A stretch of DNA of 64,000 nt from an uncultured Desulfovibrio sp. (lineage in GTDB: Bacteria > Desulfobacterota > Desulfovibrionia > Desulfovibrionales > Desulfovibrionaceae). Where the stretch lies: assembly GCF_944324505.1 (NCBI RefSeq), contig NZ_CALUWO010000005.1:62001-126000 (forward strand), given 5' to 3'. Positions 52,812-61,857 of the stretch are shown in pieces (the first letter of the stretch is position 1; each line of letters starts with the position of its first letter). Made by a program: the position numbers and the translations under genes. The notes below the pieces were generated by a model, which did not search any database, was not told the DNA's origin, and saw nothing but the letters and a program-made list of their open reading frames with translations.

Positions 52812-52849
52812 GGAGGGGCGTTCCCGTGCGGGGCGTCCCTCCGGTTTTT
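52812..52849 (+). terminator. Intrinsic terminator after galU
   Basis: Arms 52812-52820 and 52834-52842 (GGAGGGGCG/CGTCCCTCC, one mismatch), followed by GG and T5. Confidence 0.75.
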
Positions 52850-52864
52850 CCGTGATGCTGCCTC

Positions 52865-55225
52865 ATGTATGCTCTTGTTGCTCTGCTTTCCCCGCCATAC
52901 AGCCATCTGAGCTATCACTTGCCGGTCTTCTTTCCGGAGGATTTCTGGCGTCCGGGCCTGCGCGTGGCCGTACCGCTGGGCCGTGGCCTGCGGGCCGGTG
53001 TGCTGCTGCAAACCACGGATCGTGCGCCCGAGGGCATACAGTGCAAGGATGTGGCCTGGCCGCTGGAACAGCAGCCCCTTCTTGACGCCGATCTGCTGGC
53101 CCTGGCCCGGGAGCTGGCCGCCCGCCAGAGCCTGACGGCAGGCGCCGTGCTGGGCCATGTGCTGCCGCAGGGGCTGCGCGCGGCCCAGGTGCGCTTGCGT
53201 CTGCTGGAAGGGGAGAACGGACAGCGGGGGCATACGCTGGACCTGCGGGCCATTGCCGGCGAGGAGCCGGCGCGGCAGGCCGTGCTGGCGGAGGCCCTGT
53301 GCGCGGGACGGGCACGGCTGCTGGCGCCGGGCATGGACGCCGCAGAGGGGGAACGCTGCCTGCTGCGCGTGGACCCGCCATGGCCCGTGCGCCCGTCGGC
53401 ATCGCGCCAGCTGGGTATTCTGGAATATCTGCACGAGCACGGGGCCGTGAACCGGCGCCAGCTGCTGCGGCAGCTGGGAAGCGGCACGGCAGCGGCCCTT
53501 GGTGTGCTGCTGCGGCAGGGTCTGGTTGGCCTGCAACGGGAGGACGGCGATGATGCGACGGATACGGCCCTGCTGCCCCCCGCGCCCCTGCCCTTTGCCC
53601 TGAATGCGGCACAGCAGGCCGTGCTGGAGGATCTGACGGCGGCCGTGGATGCCGGCGATCCGGCATCGCGCCTGCTTTTCGGCGTAACCGGCAGCGGCAA
53701 GACGGCCGTCTATCTGGAGCTGGCCCGGCACTGCCTGGCACAGGGCAGAAGCTGCCTGCTGCTGGCGCCGGAGGTGGCCCTGGCGCACAAGCTGCGGCGG
53801 GATGCCGCCTGCCTGCTGGGCACGGATGCTCCGGTGTATTTGTATCACGGGTATCAGGGGGCGTCCCGGCGTGAGCGTCTTTTTCGGGAACTGGCTGCCC
53901 GGGAGGACCCCTGCCTGGTGGTGGGAACACGTTCGGCCCTGTTCCTGCCCGTGCCGCACCTGGGCGCCATTGTGCTGGACGAGGAGCACGACGCCTCCTT
54001 CAAGCAGGACGAAAGCCTGCCCTATCAGGCCAAGGAAGTGGCCTGGTTCCGGGCCGCTCGCGCCGGCGCTCTGCTGCTGCTGGGATCGGCCACGCCGGAC
54101 ATCAAGACCTTTTATGCCGTGGAGCAGGGGCAGCTGCCCATGCTGCGTCTGCCTGCCCGCATTGGCGGCCGCCCCCTGCCGCCGGTGGAACTGGTGGACA
54201 TGGATCCGCAGGTCGCCGCGACGGCCACCGGGGGAGCCTCCCTGCTGGCGCCCCGCAGCGAGGCCCTGCTGCGTCAGGTGCTGGAGCGCGGCGAGCAGGC
54301 CGTGGTGCTGCTCAACCGGCGCGGCTATGCGCCGCTCATGTTCTGCCAGGACTGCCGGCAGACGCTCAAGTGCCCGCATTGCCAGATAGGGCTGACCTAT
54401 CATAAGGGGCGGGAGCGGCTGGTCTGCCATTATTGCGGGTACAGCGTTCCCTTTCCGTCGCCCTGTCCTGTGTGCCGGGGCACCAGCTTTCTGCCGCTGG
54501 GCGAGGGCACTGAAAAACTCGCCGAACAGCTGTCCGTGCTGGCGGGCCAGCCCGTACTGCGCCTGGACAGGGACAGTACGCGCCGGCCGGGACGCATGGA
54601 GGAAATCCTTGCTGCCTTTGCCCGCCGGGAATCTCCCATTCTGGTGGGCACGCAGATGCTGTCCAAGGGACATCATTTTCCGGGGGTGACGCTGGCCGTG
54701 GTGGCGGACGGCGATCTGGGGCTCAATCTGCCGGATTACCGGGCTGCCGAGCGCACCTTTCAGCTGCTGGTGCAGTCGGCCGGACGTGCCGGCCGCGGCG
54801 AGCAGCCCGGTACGGTCCTCATCCAGACCCGGGACAGGACGCATTACTGCTGGCGCTATGTGCAGCAGGCGGACTATGAAGGCTTTTATGCGGAAGAGCT
54901 GGCTCGCCGCCGCCGCTACGGCTATCCGCCCTTTGTGCGGCTGGCGCTTGTGCGCCTGTCCTATGCCGTGGATGATCCCGGCGGGGCGGAGGCCCTGCAG
55001 GGAGCGGGGCAGCTGCTGCGCCAGGCTGCCCGGGAGGAAGGCGTGCGGCTGCTTGGTCCGGCGCCGGCGCCTCTGGCGCTGCTCAGGGGCCGCCGCCGCT
55101 TCCACTGCCTGCTGAAAGGGACGGACTGGCAATCCCTGCGGCAGCTCTTTCAGCGGCTTTGCCGGCAGAAGGGCGTGGAGCGGCTGCGTCCCTTCCTTGA
55201 TCTTGACCCGGTAAACATGCTGTAA
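52865..55225 (+). CDS. priA: Primosomal helicase PriA
   Basis: The 786-residue helicase restarts stalled forks. It has the N-terminal DNA-binding region, Walker A GVTGSGKTAVYL, DEEH box, GSATPDIKTF, the eight-cysteine zinc region (CQDCRQTLKCPHC, CHYCGYS, CPVC), then motifs V-VI (STRRPGRMEE, GTQMLSKGHHFPGVTLA, QSAGRAGRGEQPG). The start at 52865 has no strong ribosome site but matches the family's N-terminus. Confidence 0.94.
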   Translation: MYALVALLSPPYSHLSYHLPVFFPEDFWRPGLRVAVPLGRGLRAGVLLQTTDRAPEGIQCKDVAWPLEQQPLLDADLLALARELAARQSLTAGAVLGHVLPQGLRAAQVRLRLLEGENGQRGHTLDLRAIAGEEPARQAVLAEALCAGRARLLAPGMDAAEGERCLLRVDPPWPVRPSASRQLGILEYLHEHGAVNRRQLLRQLGSGTAAALGVLLRQGLVGLQREDGDDATDTALLPPAPLPFALNAAQQAVLEDLTAAVDAGDPASRLLFGVTGSGKTAVYLELARHCLAQGRSCLLLAPEVALAHKLRRDAACLLGTDAPVYLYHGYQGASRRERLFRELAAREDPCLVVGTRSALFLPVPHLGAIVLDEEHDASFKQDESLPYQAKEVAWFRAARAGALLLLGSATPDIKTFYAVEQGQLPMLRLPARIGGRPLPPVELVDMDPQVAATATGGASLLAPRSEALLRQVLERGEQAVVLLNRRGYAPLMFCQDCRQTLKCPHCQIGLTYHKGRERLVCHYCGYSVPFPSPCPVCRGTSFLPLGEGTEKLAEQLSVLAGQPVLRLDRDSTRRPGRMEEILAAFARRESPILVGTQMLSKGHHFPGVTLAVVADGDLGLNLPDYRAAERTFQLLVQSAGRAGRGEQPGTVLIQTRDRTHYCWRYVQQADYEGFYAEELARRRRYGYPPFVRLALVRLSYAVDDPGGAEALQGAGQLLRQAAREEGVRLLGPAPAPLALLRGRRRFHCLLKGTDWQSLRQLFQRLCRQKGVERLRPFLDLDPVNML

Positions 55226-55317
55226 ACCGCCGGGTTCCGCTGGCAGCGGGCGGCGGCCGGGCGCGGCATGCGCAGGGCGCGGGCTGTGGCTTTCTTGAGA
55301 ATGTCTAGACTTTTTCG

Positions 55318-55346
55318 TTGACAAAGGGGCTGCTTTGGGCAACCCT
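55318..55346 (+). promoter_or_regulatory. Possible promoter for the outer-membrane protein gene
   Basis: TTGACA (55318-55323), then a 17-nt spacer and a poor -10 (AACCCT). The -35 is perfect but the -10 is weak, so the call is tentative. Confidence 0.3.
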
Positions 55347-55390
55347 TGAGAGTCCCGCCGGATCGGCAAAATCTTTCCTGGAGGAATCCC

Positions 55391-56050
55391 ATGAAACGCA
55401 TACTCGTTTCCCTGTTTCTGCTTGCCGTGCTTGCCATGCCGGGCATGGCCAAGGCTGAAGGCATGTACCTTGCCCCCAAATTTCTCATGACCATTCAGGA
55501 AACCGGTACCGTTGAGCGCAGCAGCGCCCTGGCCGGTTCCGGCGCGGATGCCTATTCCCAGTTCACGCTGGGCGGCGCCCTGGCCGCCGGCTATGACTTC
55601 TGGCCCATGTATATGGTGCCCCTGCGCGTGGAACTGGAATTTGCCATGCGTGGCAATAACGAAACCAGCTGGGACGGTAACCTTGGCTCCATCGAGGGCA
55701 CCTGGAACCATTCCACCCTGTTTGCCAACCTCTATTTTGATATCCACAACGACACCGCCTTCACCCCTTGGATCGGCGCCGGTTTGGGCATGTCCTTCTC
55801 CTACGCCGGGTATGATGTGAAGCGTGGCAGCGACAAGTTCTCCATGGACGAGCGCTTCACCAACTTTGCCTGGAACGTGGGCGCCGGTGTGGCCTATAAC
55901 GTGAACGAAAACTTTGCCATTGATGCCGGCTACCGCTATGTGGACCTCGGCTATAACGAAGTGAGCACCACGGTGGGCGGCAAGAACTACGAAGTGGGGA
56001 CCCGTCCCTACAATCACGAGTTCATGCTCGGTCTGCGCTTCGGTTTCTAG
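55391..56050 (+). CDS. Outer-membrane beta-barrel protein
   Basis: The 219-residue protein has a clear signal peptide (residues 1-22, ending AKA) and a mature part rich in alternating hydrophobic strands and aromatic residues, ending in FGF as outer-membrane barrels do. The pattern (FTLGGALAAGYDF, WIGAGLGMSFSYAG, FAWNVGAGVAYNVN, AIDAGYRYVDLG) is that of small eight-strand barrels (Opa/OmpW-like). Ligand or function is unknown. It has a TGGAGG site and is followed by a terminator; it stands alone. Confidence 0.82.
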   Translation: MKRILVSLFLLAVLAMPGMAKAEGMYLAPKFLMTIQETGTVERSSALAGSGADAYSQFTLGGALAAGYDFWPMYMVPLRVELEFAMRGNNETSWDGNLGSIEGTWNHSTLFANLYFDIHNDTAFTPWIGAGLGMSFSYAGYDVKRGSDKFSMDERFTNFAWNVGAGVAYNVNENFAIDAGYRYVDLGYNEVSTTVGGKNYEVGTRPYNHEFMLGLRFGF

Positions 56051-56075
56051 ACGGGGCATTGCCTCCCAACGAGAC

Positions 56076-56108
56076 ACGGGCCTGTTCCTCAGGGACAGGC
56101 CCGTTTTT
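56076..56108 (+). terminator. Intrinsic terminator after the barrel gene
   Basis: ACGGGCCTGT (56076-56085) pairs with ACAGGCCCGT (56095-56104), with further pairing inside, followed by T5. Confidence 0.9.
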
Positions 56109-56333
56109 GCGCCTGCCGGCTGCCGGCACGGTGTCCTGATGGCCGGCCGTCGGCGGACAGCCGTCCTTCGGCAAGTACTGCGGGCAGCGCAGCACGCCGT
56201 CCACCTGTCATCACAGGGAAAATAGCCATGACGGGACGTTTGGCGCCCTGCTGCGTGCTGTCGACGTGGAGGACGACAGGGTGGCAAAAGCGGCGTTTTC
56301 CCGGCGGAAGGCTATGTGCTGCGGATTCATGGC

Positions 56334-56815
56334 TGTGGATAAGTACTGTCTGTCATCCTTTTCTGCTGGTCGGCTGCCCCTGCCGGGCTGCTCCGGGGAT
56401 CGAAGGCGAGGTGGGGTGCGTTCCCGGCAGCATGCCACAGACCTGACGTTCAGGAGGGAACTCCTGCCGAAAAAGCGCCGTGGGCGCGGCTGCCACGGGA
56501 CGGGCGGCAGACGGCGGGGAACGGGAGCCGGCGGGAAAAAACTTTTTTTATCTCTTGACAGCCGCAGAGGTACGCGGGTAGTGCTTTTCCGGCTGGTGCA
56601 AGAAAAATCGAGATTTCCTACAAAAAACGAAGAAAAAAGAAGTGTGCTTTGTTGAAAAATATTTTCTTTTTGTTGAAAGTAGGCTATATCTCGTTTGTTT
56701 CATTGGATTTTTAATATTCACGGCATATTGGGAAACGGCATTAAGAAAATAATAACGGCAATAAAAATAATGGGTTAGCATAATTTTTCCCCCTGGGGAC
56801 AAAGAATTCCCCACA
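56334..56815 (+). other. Candidate replication-origin region upstream of dnaA
   Basis: It holds a perfect DnaA box in reverse (TGTGGATAA, 56334-56342), a degenerate box TTCCCCACA (56807-56815), a strongly AT-rich core (about 56590-56790), three ACGGCA-wwA repeats (56720, 56735, 56755) and a pair of TTGTTGAAA repeats 21 bp apart (56649, 56670). Possible promoter: TTGACA at 56555 with a weak -10. 56110-56333 shows nothing. Whether it is oriC, or only the dnaA regulatory region, is open. Confidence 0.45.
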
Positions 56816-56878
56816 TGCCGGAATATGCGCTTTTTCCCTTCATTGCCTTCAAAATGGCGGCTCGCCTATAAGGTTCGC

Positions 56879-58297
56879 ATGCAGGAACAATGGCAGACTA
56901 TTCGGGAATCTCTCAGAGATACGCTGGATCCGGGAACCTACAAGGTGTGGGTTTCCTCTCTTGCGGCGTCCATTGAGGGAACGCACCTGTGCCTGACCAC
57001 GGCTACGCCCTATGCCGCCAACTGGCTGCGTAGTCGTCTGGCCGGGCAGATACGCGAAGCAGCCGCCCCCGTGCTGGGGTGTGATGCCTCTGCGCTGGTG
57101 CTTGAATTCCGTTCTGCCAGCACGTCCGGCACACTGGCCGCGCCGTCACCGTCCGCCGCGCCCGTGGCTCCGGCGGAAAAGGCGCCTGCCGCTTCCGCGC
57201 CGTCGCCGGGGGCTGCCATGCAGCAGGGGGTCTTGCCCATGCCGCTGGCTCCCATGCCCAGGATGCGCCCCCGCTTCCGTTTCAACTTTGATGACTTTGT
57301 GGTGGGCAGCAGCAACGAAATGGCCGTGGCCGCTGCCCGTGATGTCTGTCGGGATGACGGCTTTGTGGAAACGCTCTTTGTGAGTTCCGCTTCCGGCATG
57401 GGCAAGACGCACCTGGCCCAGGCCGTGGGCCAGACCCTGCAACAGGCAGGGGAGGGCGCTCATGTGGCCTATCTGACGGCCGAGGAGTTGACCTCCCGTT
57501 TTGTGCAGGCAGTGCGCAGCCACGATGTGGAGACCTTCAAGGAGCAGATGCGGCAGTGGGATGTGCTGCTGCTGGAGGACATCCATTTCCTGCAGGGCAA
57601 GGACAAATTTCAGGAAATGGTGCTCAATCTGGTCAAGAGCCTGCAAAACCGCGGCGGGCGCGCGGTGTTCACCAGCACCTTCAGTCCGCGCGAGCTGGTC
57701 AAGCTGGACAGTCAGCTGGCCTCCTACTTTGCCTCGGGCATTCTTGCGCCCATGGAGCGGCCCACGCTGGACATGCGGCGGGAAATTCTGGAGCGCAAGG
57801 CCAGCCTGCATCAGGTCATTCTGCCCGATGAGGTGAGCGAACTGCTGGCCGGACGCCTGGCTGGCGACATCCGCCAGCTGGAATCCTGCCTCAATACGCT
57901 GGTCTACAAGGCCCGCCTGCTGCGGCGGCAGATCAGCCCCGAAATGGCGCTGGAAGTCTTGCAGCAGTATGTCAGCGCGGATTGCGGCAGCCCGGACTGG
58001 GACAGCATTGTGAAGCTGGTCTGCAAGACCTTTGGCCTGAGCACCCGTCAGCTGGAATCCCGGTCGCGCCGCCGGGAATGCGTCATGGGGCGCAATACCA
58101 TTTTTTATCTGGCCCGCAAGCATACGGACATGTCCCTTGCGGAAATCGGCGAGCGCTTCAACCGGCGGCATTCGTCGGTCATCAAGGGCATTACCTCGCT
58201 GGAGCGGGAGCTGGCCCGGGAAAGCAGCATGGGCCGGCAGATTGCCCGGGCAGTGAGCCTCATCGAGCGCAATGCCGGCCTTGGGTGCCCGCTGTAG
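56879..58297 (+). CDS. dnaA: DnaA-family replication initiator with an atypical DNA-binding signature
   Basis: The 472-residue protein has the four DnaA domains: an N-terminal DnaB-contact domain (QWQTIRESLRDTLDPGTYKVW), a Pro/Ala linker (about 85-130), the AAA+ domain (Walker A ASGMGKT at 171-177, Walker B LLLED at 230-234) and the C-terminal helix-turn-helix. In the last, the usual FGGRDHTTV signature reads FNRRHSSV (427-434): one residue shorter and without the Asp that contacts the DnaA box. The start at 56879 is preferred by AAGG and by the family N-terminus. dnaN and gyrB do not follow. Confidence 0.88.
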   Translation: MQEQWQTIRESLRDTLDPGTYKVWVSSLAASIEGTHLCLTTATPYAANWLRSRLAGQIREAAAPVLGCDASALVLEFRSASTSGTLAAPSPSAAPVAPAEKAPAASAPSPGAAMQQGVLPMPLAPMPRMRPRFRFNFDDFVVGSSNEMAVAAARDVCRDDGFVETLFVSSASGMGKTHLAQAVGQTLQQAGEGAHVAYLTAEELTSRFVQAVRSHDVETFKEQMRQWDVLLLEDIHFLQGKDKFQEMVLNLVKSLQNRGGRAVFTSTFSPRELVKLDSQLASYFASGILAPMERPTLDMRREILERKASLHQVILPDEVSELLAGRLAGDIRQLESCLNTLVYKARLLRRQISPEMALEVLQQYVSADCGSPDWDSIVKLVCKTFGLSTRQLESRSRRRECVMGRNTIFYLARKHTDMSLAEIGERFNRRHSSVIKGITSLERELARESSMGRQIARAVSLIERNAGLGCPL

Positions 58298-58337
58298 GAC
58301 ACAGCGGCGCCTGCCGTCAGGCATTTGACAGAAAAGC

Positions 58338-58378
58338 AAAAACGGCATCCCGTGCGGGCATGCCGTTTTTCTTTTTTT
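58338..58378. terminator. Bidirectional terminator between dnaA and the convergent fur cluster
   Basis: AAAAACGGCAT (58338-58348) and ATGCCGTTTTT (58360-58370) with CCCG/CGGG inside, then further T residues. Each strand has a T run after its hairpin. Confidence 0.88.
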
Positions 58379-58431
58379 ACAGGGTCAGGACGAGCGGCTC
58401 GCGGGAGCCGGCGCAGCAGGTGCGGGGCGGG

Positions 58432-58635
58432 TCAGCGGCGGCTCTGCGGCTGGCAGTGGGAGCAGGCAGATGCCTGTCCCGGCGTGTGCATGGCGGCCGG
58501 TGCCTGACGGGAGGCGCAGCCTGAGCAGCCGCACGAGCATCCTCCCCCCGGGCGGCGGCGGACAGCCCGATAGAGTCTGTTTCCCATGTAGAGCACGGCC
58601 AGCAGCACAATGGCAGCGATGAGGACGGTTTCCAT
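58432..58635 (-). CDS. FeoB-associated Cys-rich membrane protein
   Basis: The 67-residue protein has one N-terminal membrane helix (residues 3-22) followed by a basic stretch and a Cys cluster (CSCGCSGC) plus a C-terminal CSHC. This is the pattern of the small proteins found beside feoB. It starts 49 nt after fur with a GGAG site. FeoA/FeoB are not in the window. Confidence 0.78.
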   Translation of the reverse strand: METVLIAAIVLLAVLYMGNRLYRAVRRRPGGGCSCGCSGCASRQAPAAMHTPGQASACSHCQPQSRR

Positions 58636-58684
58636 GACAAGGCTCCTTTGTTGAAAAAGAGCCTGCCTTTTTTGAAAATGAAAG

Positions 58685-59155
58685 TCAATGGCTGTTTATG
58701 TCCGCTGCGTCATGCGCCTTCCGGGCATGGCAGTCGGCGCAGATGCCGTAGAGATTGTGTGAATGTCCCCGCAGCAGGAAGTTGTGCTTGCGGGCAATGT
58801 CGCGCTGGATCTTTTCGATGCGCGGATCAAAGACCTCGATGACCTTGCCGCAGGAAATGCAGATCATGTGGTCGTGGTGGTTGTCGGACGAGGCCACTTC
58901 ATACCGGGCCAGGCCGTCGCTGAAATGTATTTCCGTGGCCAGGCCGGCCTCGCAGAGCAGCTTGAGCGTGCGGTAGACGGTGGTCTGCCCGATGCTCGGA
59001 TCTGCCTCCTGCACATGCTGATAGAATTCTTCCAGGGTATGATGCCCGCGGAAGCGGAAGAACACCTCGGCGATGGTGCGGCGCTGGGCCGTGGCATTCA
59101 TGCCCTTGCGGGTGATGAATTCCTGAAACGCGGCGTGAAAATCTGCATTGTCCAT
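58685..59155 (-). CDS. fur: Ferric uptake regulator family protein (Fur)
   Basis: The 156-residue regulator has the winged-helix domain (RRTIAEVFFRF, SIGQTTVYRTLKLL) and the metal-binding half: HHDHMICISCGKVIEV with the first CxxC, and GICADCHARK with the second. Fur rather than Zur or PerR is suggested by the neighbouring iron-uptake protein. The start at 59155 has GGGAGGCAGG upstream; the frame is open 48 codons more without a site. Confidence 0.88.
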   Translation of the reverse strand: MDNADFHAAFQEFITRKGMNATAQRRTIAEVFFRFRGHHTLEEFYQHVQEADPSIGQTTVYRTLKLLCEAGLATEIHFSDGLARYEVASSDNHHDHMICISCGKVIEVFDPRIEKIQRDIARKHNFLLRGHSHNLYGICADCHARKAHDAADINSH

Positions 59156-59225
59156 TACCTGCCTCCCTGATTGCGTGTGTAGCATGGGCGCTGCATTCTG
59201 CCAAGGGTCCGAAAGGGGGGCGCCC

Positions 59226-59254
59226 TTGACGGCGCACGGGCAGGCGGCTAGAAG
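59226..59254 (+). promoter_or_regulatory. Promoter for the DMT-family gene
   Basis: TTGACG (59226-59231), 17-nt spacer, TAGAAG (59249-59254), 19 nt before the ATG. Confidence 0.5.
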
Positions 59255-59273
59255 CCACTGCCAGGAGGATGTC

Positions 59274-60200
59274 ATGGTTCTTTCACGGCGCACGGGCATA
59301 CTGCTTAATCTGTTCCTGCTCTACATTTCCTGGGGGTCCACCTATATCTGCCTGAAATTCTGCATGCATGCGGCCGGTCCCTTTACGGTATGCGGTGCGC
59401 GCATGCTGGCCGGGGGCCTGCTGCTGAGCCTGCTGCTTCTGCTGCGCGGCCGCTGGCAGCGCCCCACATGGCACGATATGGGTCATGCCGCCTGGCTGGC
59501 CCTGTTCATGGTGCTCATGGCCAGCGGGCTGCTGGCCAAGGGGCAGGAGAGCATACCGTCCTCCATGGCGGCCATCGTTTCCGCCTCCACCCCCATCACC
59601 ATGCTGGTGGCCGGCTGGCTGCTTGCCGGGGAGCCACGGCCCACGCGCCGGCAGTGCTGCGGCCTGCTGGGCGGCGGCACGGGCCTGCTGCTGCTGACCC
59701 TGGGACGACAGGATGCGCAGGGTGCACTGGAGGCGGCAGCAGGGCAGTTTTCCCTTGTGGGCATGCTCTGGGTTCTTGCGGGCACGCTGGGCTGGGTGAC
59801 GGGGACGCTCATTTCCCGCCGGGTGCGCTACCGTTCCGCCCTGGGGGGCACCCAGTCCTGTGCCCTGCTGCTCATGCTGGGCGGGCTGGAATCGCTGCTG
59901 GCGGCAGCGCTGAGCGGAGAGGGGGCATCCCTGCATCTTCAGGATATCGGCTGGCAGGTGTCACTGGCCTTTGCCTGGATGGTGGTGGGCGGCTCCATCA
60001 TTGCCTATTATTCCTATTTCTGGCTGCTGGCCCATGCCTCCATTGCCACGGCCGTTTCCTATGAATACGTCATTCCTGTCATCGGCGTGCTGCTGGGCTG
60101 GTGGCTGGGCGGAGAAAGCCTGAATCTGCGGATCATCCTGTCCTGCGTGCTCATTGTGGGATCGGTATTCTTTGTCATCCAGGGACGGCACAGCTCCTAG
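59274..60200 (+). CDS. Drug/metabolite transporter family (EamA) permease
   Basis: The 308-residue protein has ten predicted membrane helices in two EamA repeats (ISWGSTYICLKF opens the first; TGTLISRRVRY near the second). Members export amino acids and other small metabolites; the substrate is not evident. The start at 59274 has AGGAGG upstream. It is divergent from fur. Confidence 0.85.
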   Translation: MVLSRRTGILLNLFLLYISWGSTYICLKFCMHAAGPFTVCGARMLAGGLLLSLLLLLRGRWQRPTWHDMGHAAWLALFMVLMASGLLAKGQESIPSSMAAIVSASTPITMLVAGWLLAGEPRPTRRQCCGLLGGGTGLLLLTLGRQDAQGALEAAAGQFSLVGMLWVLAGTLGWVTGTLISRRVRYRSALGGTQSCALLLMLGGLESLLAAALSGEGASLHLQDIGWQVSLAFAWMVVGGSIIAYYSYFWLLAHASIATAVSYEYVIPVIGVLLGWWLGGESLNLRIILSCVLIVGSVFFVIQGRHSS

Positions 60201-60473
60201 ACCTGTGTGCACGGCATGCGGCTGCCGGGGAAACCGTGCTCGTGCCTGGGGCGTTTTTTGTCCTGTGGTGCTGCATGCTTTCCCGGGCATACGTTTCGGG
60301 AACCCACTGCCGCGGCCCGGTGTGCATCGTTTTTTCCGGCAGGTGCCTGCCGGGGCGCTGCCCGGGGACGGCGGCGTGTCTGTGGCCCGGGCTGTGGCAT
60401 GCACGCTGCCAGGGCGCGTGCCCCGCGCCAGGTGGAGCGGCAGGCGCCCTGTTGCCTGCCTGGCGCAGCAAAG
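60201..60473. other. Intergenic region between convergent DMT and thiC genes
   Basis: No gene found; only shadow frames. A GCACGG/CCGTGC pairing shortly after the DMT stop (about 60209-60239) could serve as its weak transcript end. Confidence 0.5.
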
Positions 60474-60503
60474 AAAAAGGCCGCCCGGCATTGCCGGACG
60501 GCC
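60474..60503 (-). terminator. Intrinsic terminator after thiC
   Basis: On the minus strand, 12-bp arms (60503-60492 and 60490-60479, one mismatch) followed by T5 (60478-60474), 25 nt past the stop. Confidence 0.88.
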
Positions 60504-60527
60504 CTGTTTTCAGGAGAGCACGGACAG

Positions 60528-61817
60528 TTAGGACGTTTTGCGGTCGCGCAGCATCTTCACGGCACAGAACTTGCCGCACATGGCGCAGACTTCTTCGTTC
60601 TTGTGCTCTTCGCGGCGCTTGTCGAGCTGTTCGGGGTCAAGGGCGGCGGCGCGCATCTTGTCCCAGTCAAGGTTTTTGCGACCCTCATTCATGAGGGCCT
60701 CGCGTGCCCTGGCACGGGCCGTGCCCAGGGCCACTTCGCCCACCTGGGCCGCCACGCGGGAGGCCATGACGCCGGCGCGCACATCAGCCTCATCGGGCAG
60801 GGTCAGATGTTCGGCCGGGGTGAGGTAGCAGAGGAAGTCCACTCCGGCTTCCACGCCGATGGCCCCGCCGATGGCGCCGGCAATGTGATCATAGCCCGGG
60901 GCGCTGTCGCAGCACAGGGGGCCGAGCACATAGAGGGGGGCATTGTGGGTCAGGCGCTTGATGCCCTGAATCTGGGTGCGCACCAGGTGCATGGGCACGT
61001 GGCCCGGCCCTTCGATCATGCACTGCACGCCGCGTTCCAGGGCGTATTTTGCCAGGCGGCCCAGGTTGATGACTTCTTCCCACTGGGCGGCATCGCCGGC
61101 GTCCACCCCTGCGCCGGGGCGCAGGCCGTCACCCAGGGACAGGGTCACATTGTATTCGCGGCAGACATCGATGAGGCGGTCAAAATATTCCAGCAGGGGA
61201 TTTTCGCGCTGGTTTTCCAGCATCCAGCGGGAGAGCATGGAACCGCCGCGGGAAACCACGCCCATGACGCGGGTGCTTTCCACACCGAACTGAGCGCCCT
61301 TGAGGGACAGACCGCAGTGCACGGTCATGAAATCCACCCCCTGGCGGGCCTGTTTTTCGATCTCGTTGAAGAGGTCATCGGCCTTCATGCTGGCGATGTC
61401 GCGATCCGCGTCCAGAATCTGCTGGCCCACGGCATACATGGGCACCGTGCCCAGAGGGGCAGGGCTGTTGGTGAGCATGCCGGTGCGAATGGCGTCCAGA
61501 TCGCCGGCAATGGAAAGGTCCATCACCGTGTCGGCACCGGCAGCAAGGGCGGCCTTGAGTTTCCGCTCTTCGGTGCTGATGCAGTTGTTCAGCGGCGATG
61601 TGCCAAGGTTGGCATTGACCTTGATGCGGGACGGCTGCCCCACCACAATGGGGGAGACACCACTGTGGGCCGGATTGCCCAGAAGAACCATGGTGCCGGC
61701 ATTGATGGCGTCCGTGATGAACGCGGGGTCCAGACCTTCTTCGGCAGCGATCCGGGCAAGGTGTTTGTCAAGCAGGCCGCGCAGGGCGGAGTTCTGGGAA
61801 ATGAGCGAAGATGCCAT
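60528..61817 (-). CDS. thiC: Phosphomethylpyrimidine synthase ThiC
   Basis: The 429-residue radical SAM enzyme makes the thiamin pyrimidine from aminoimidazole ribotide. Typical parts are NANLGTS, GADTVMDLS, VHCGLS, SRGGS, SLGDGLRPG, EGPGHVPMH, and the C-terminal cluster motif CAMCGKFC that binds the [4Fe-4S]. The start at 61817 lies after the riboswitch; the longer open frame runs through the aptamer and is not coding. Confidence 0.95.
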   Translation of the reverse strand: MASSLISQNSALRGLLDKHLARIAAEEGLDPAFITDAINAGTMVLLGNPAHSGVSPIVVGQPSRIKVNANLGTSPLNNCISTEERKLKAALAAGADTVMDLSIAGDLDAIRTGMLTNSPAPLGTVPMYAVGQQILDADRDIASMKADDLFNEIEKQARQGVDFMTVHCGLSLKGAQFGVESTRVMGVVSRGGSMLSRWMLENQRENPLLEYFDRLIDVCREYNVTLSLGDGLRPGAGVDAGDAAQWEEVINLGRLAKYALERGVQCMIEGPGHVPMHLVRTQIQGIKRLTHNAPLYVLGPLCCDSAPGYDHIAGAIGGAIGVEAGVDFLCYLTPAEHLTLPDEADVRAGVMASRVAAQVGEVALGTARARAREALMNEGRKNLDWDKMRAAALDPEQLDKRREEHKNEEVCAMCGKFCAVKMLRDRKTS

Positions 61818-61857
61818 ATCGTAGAGCCTCGCAAGCGTTGCGACGCAGGGCAGGAAC

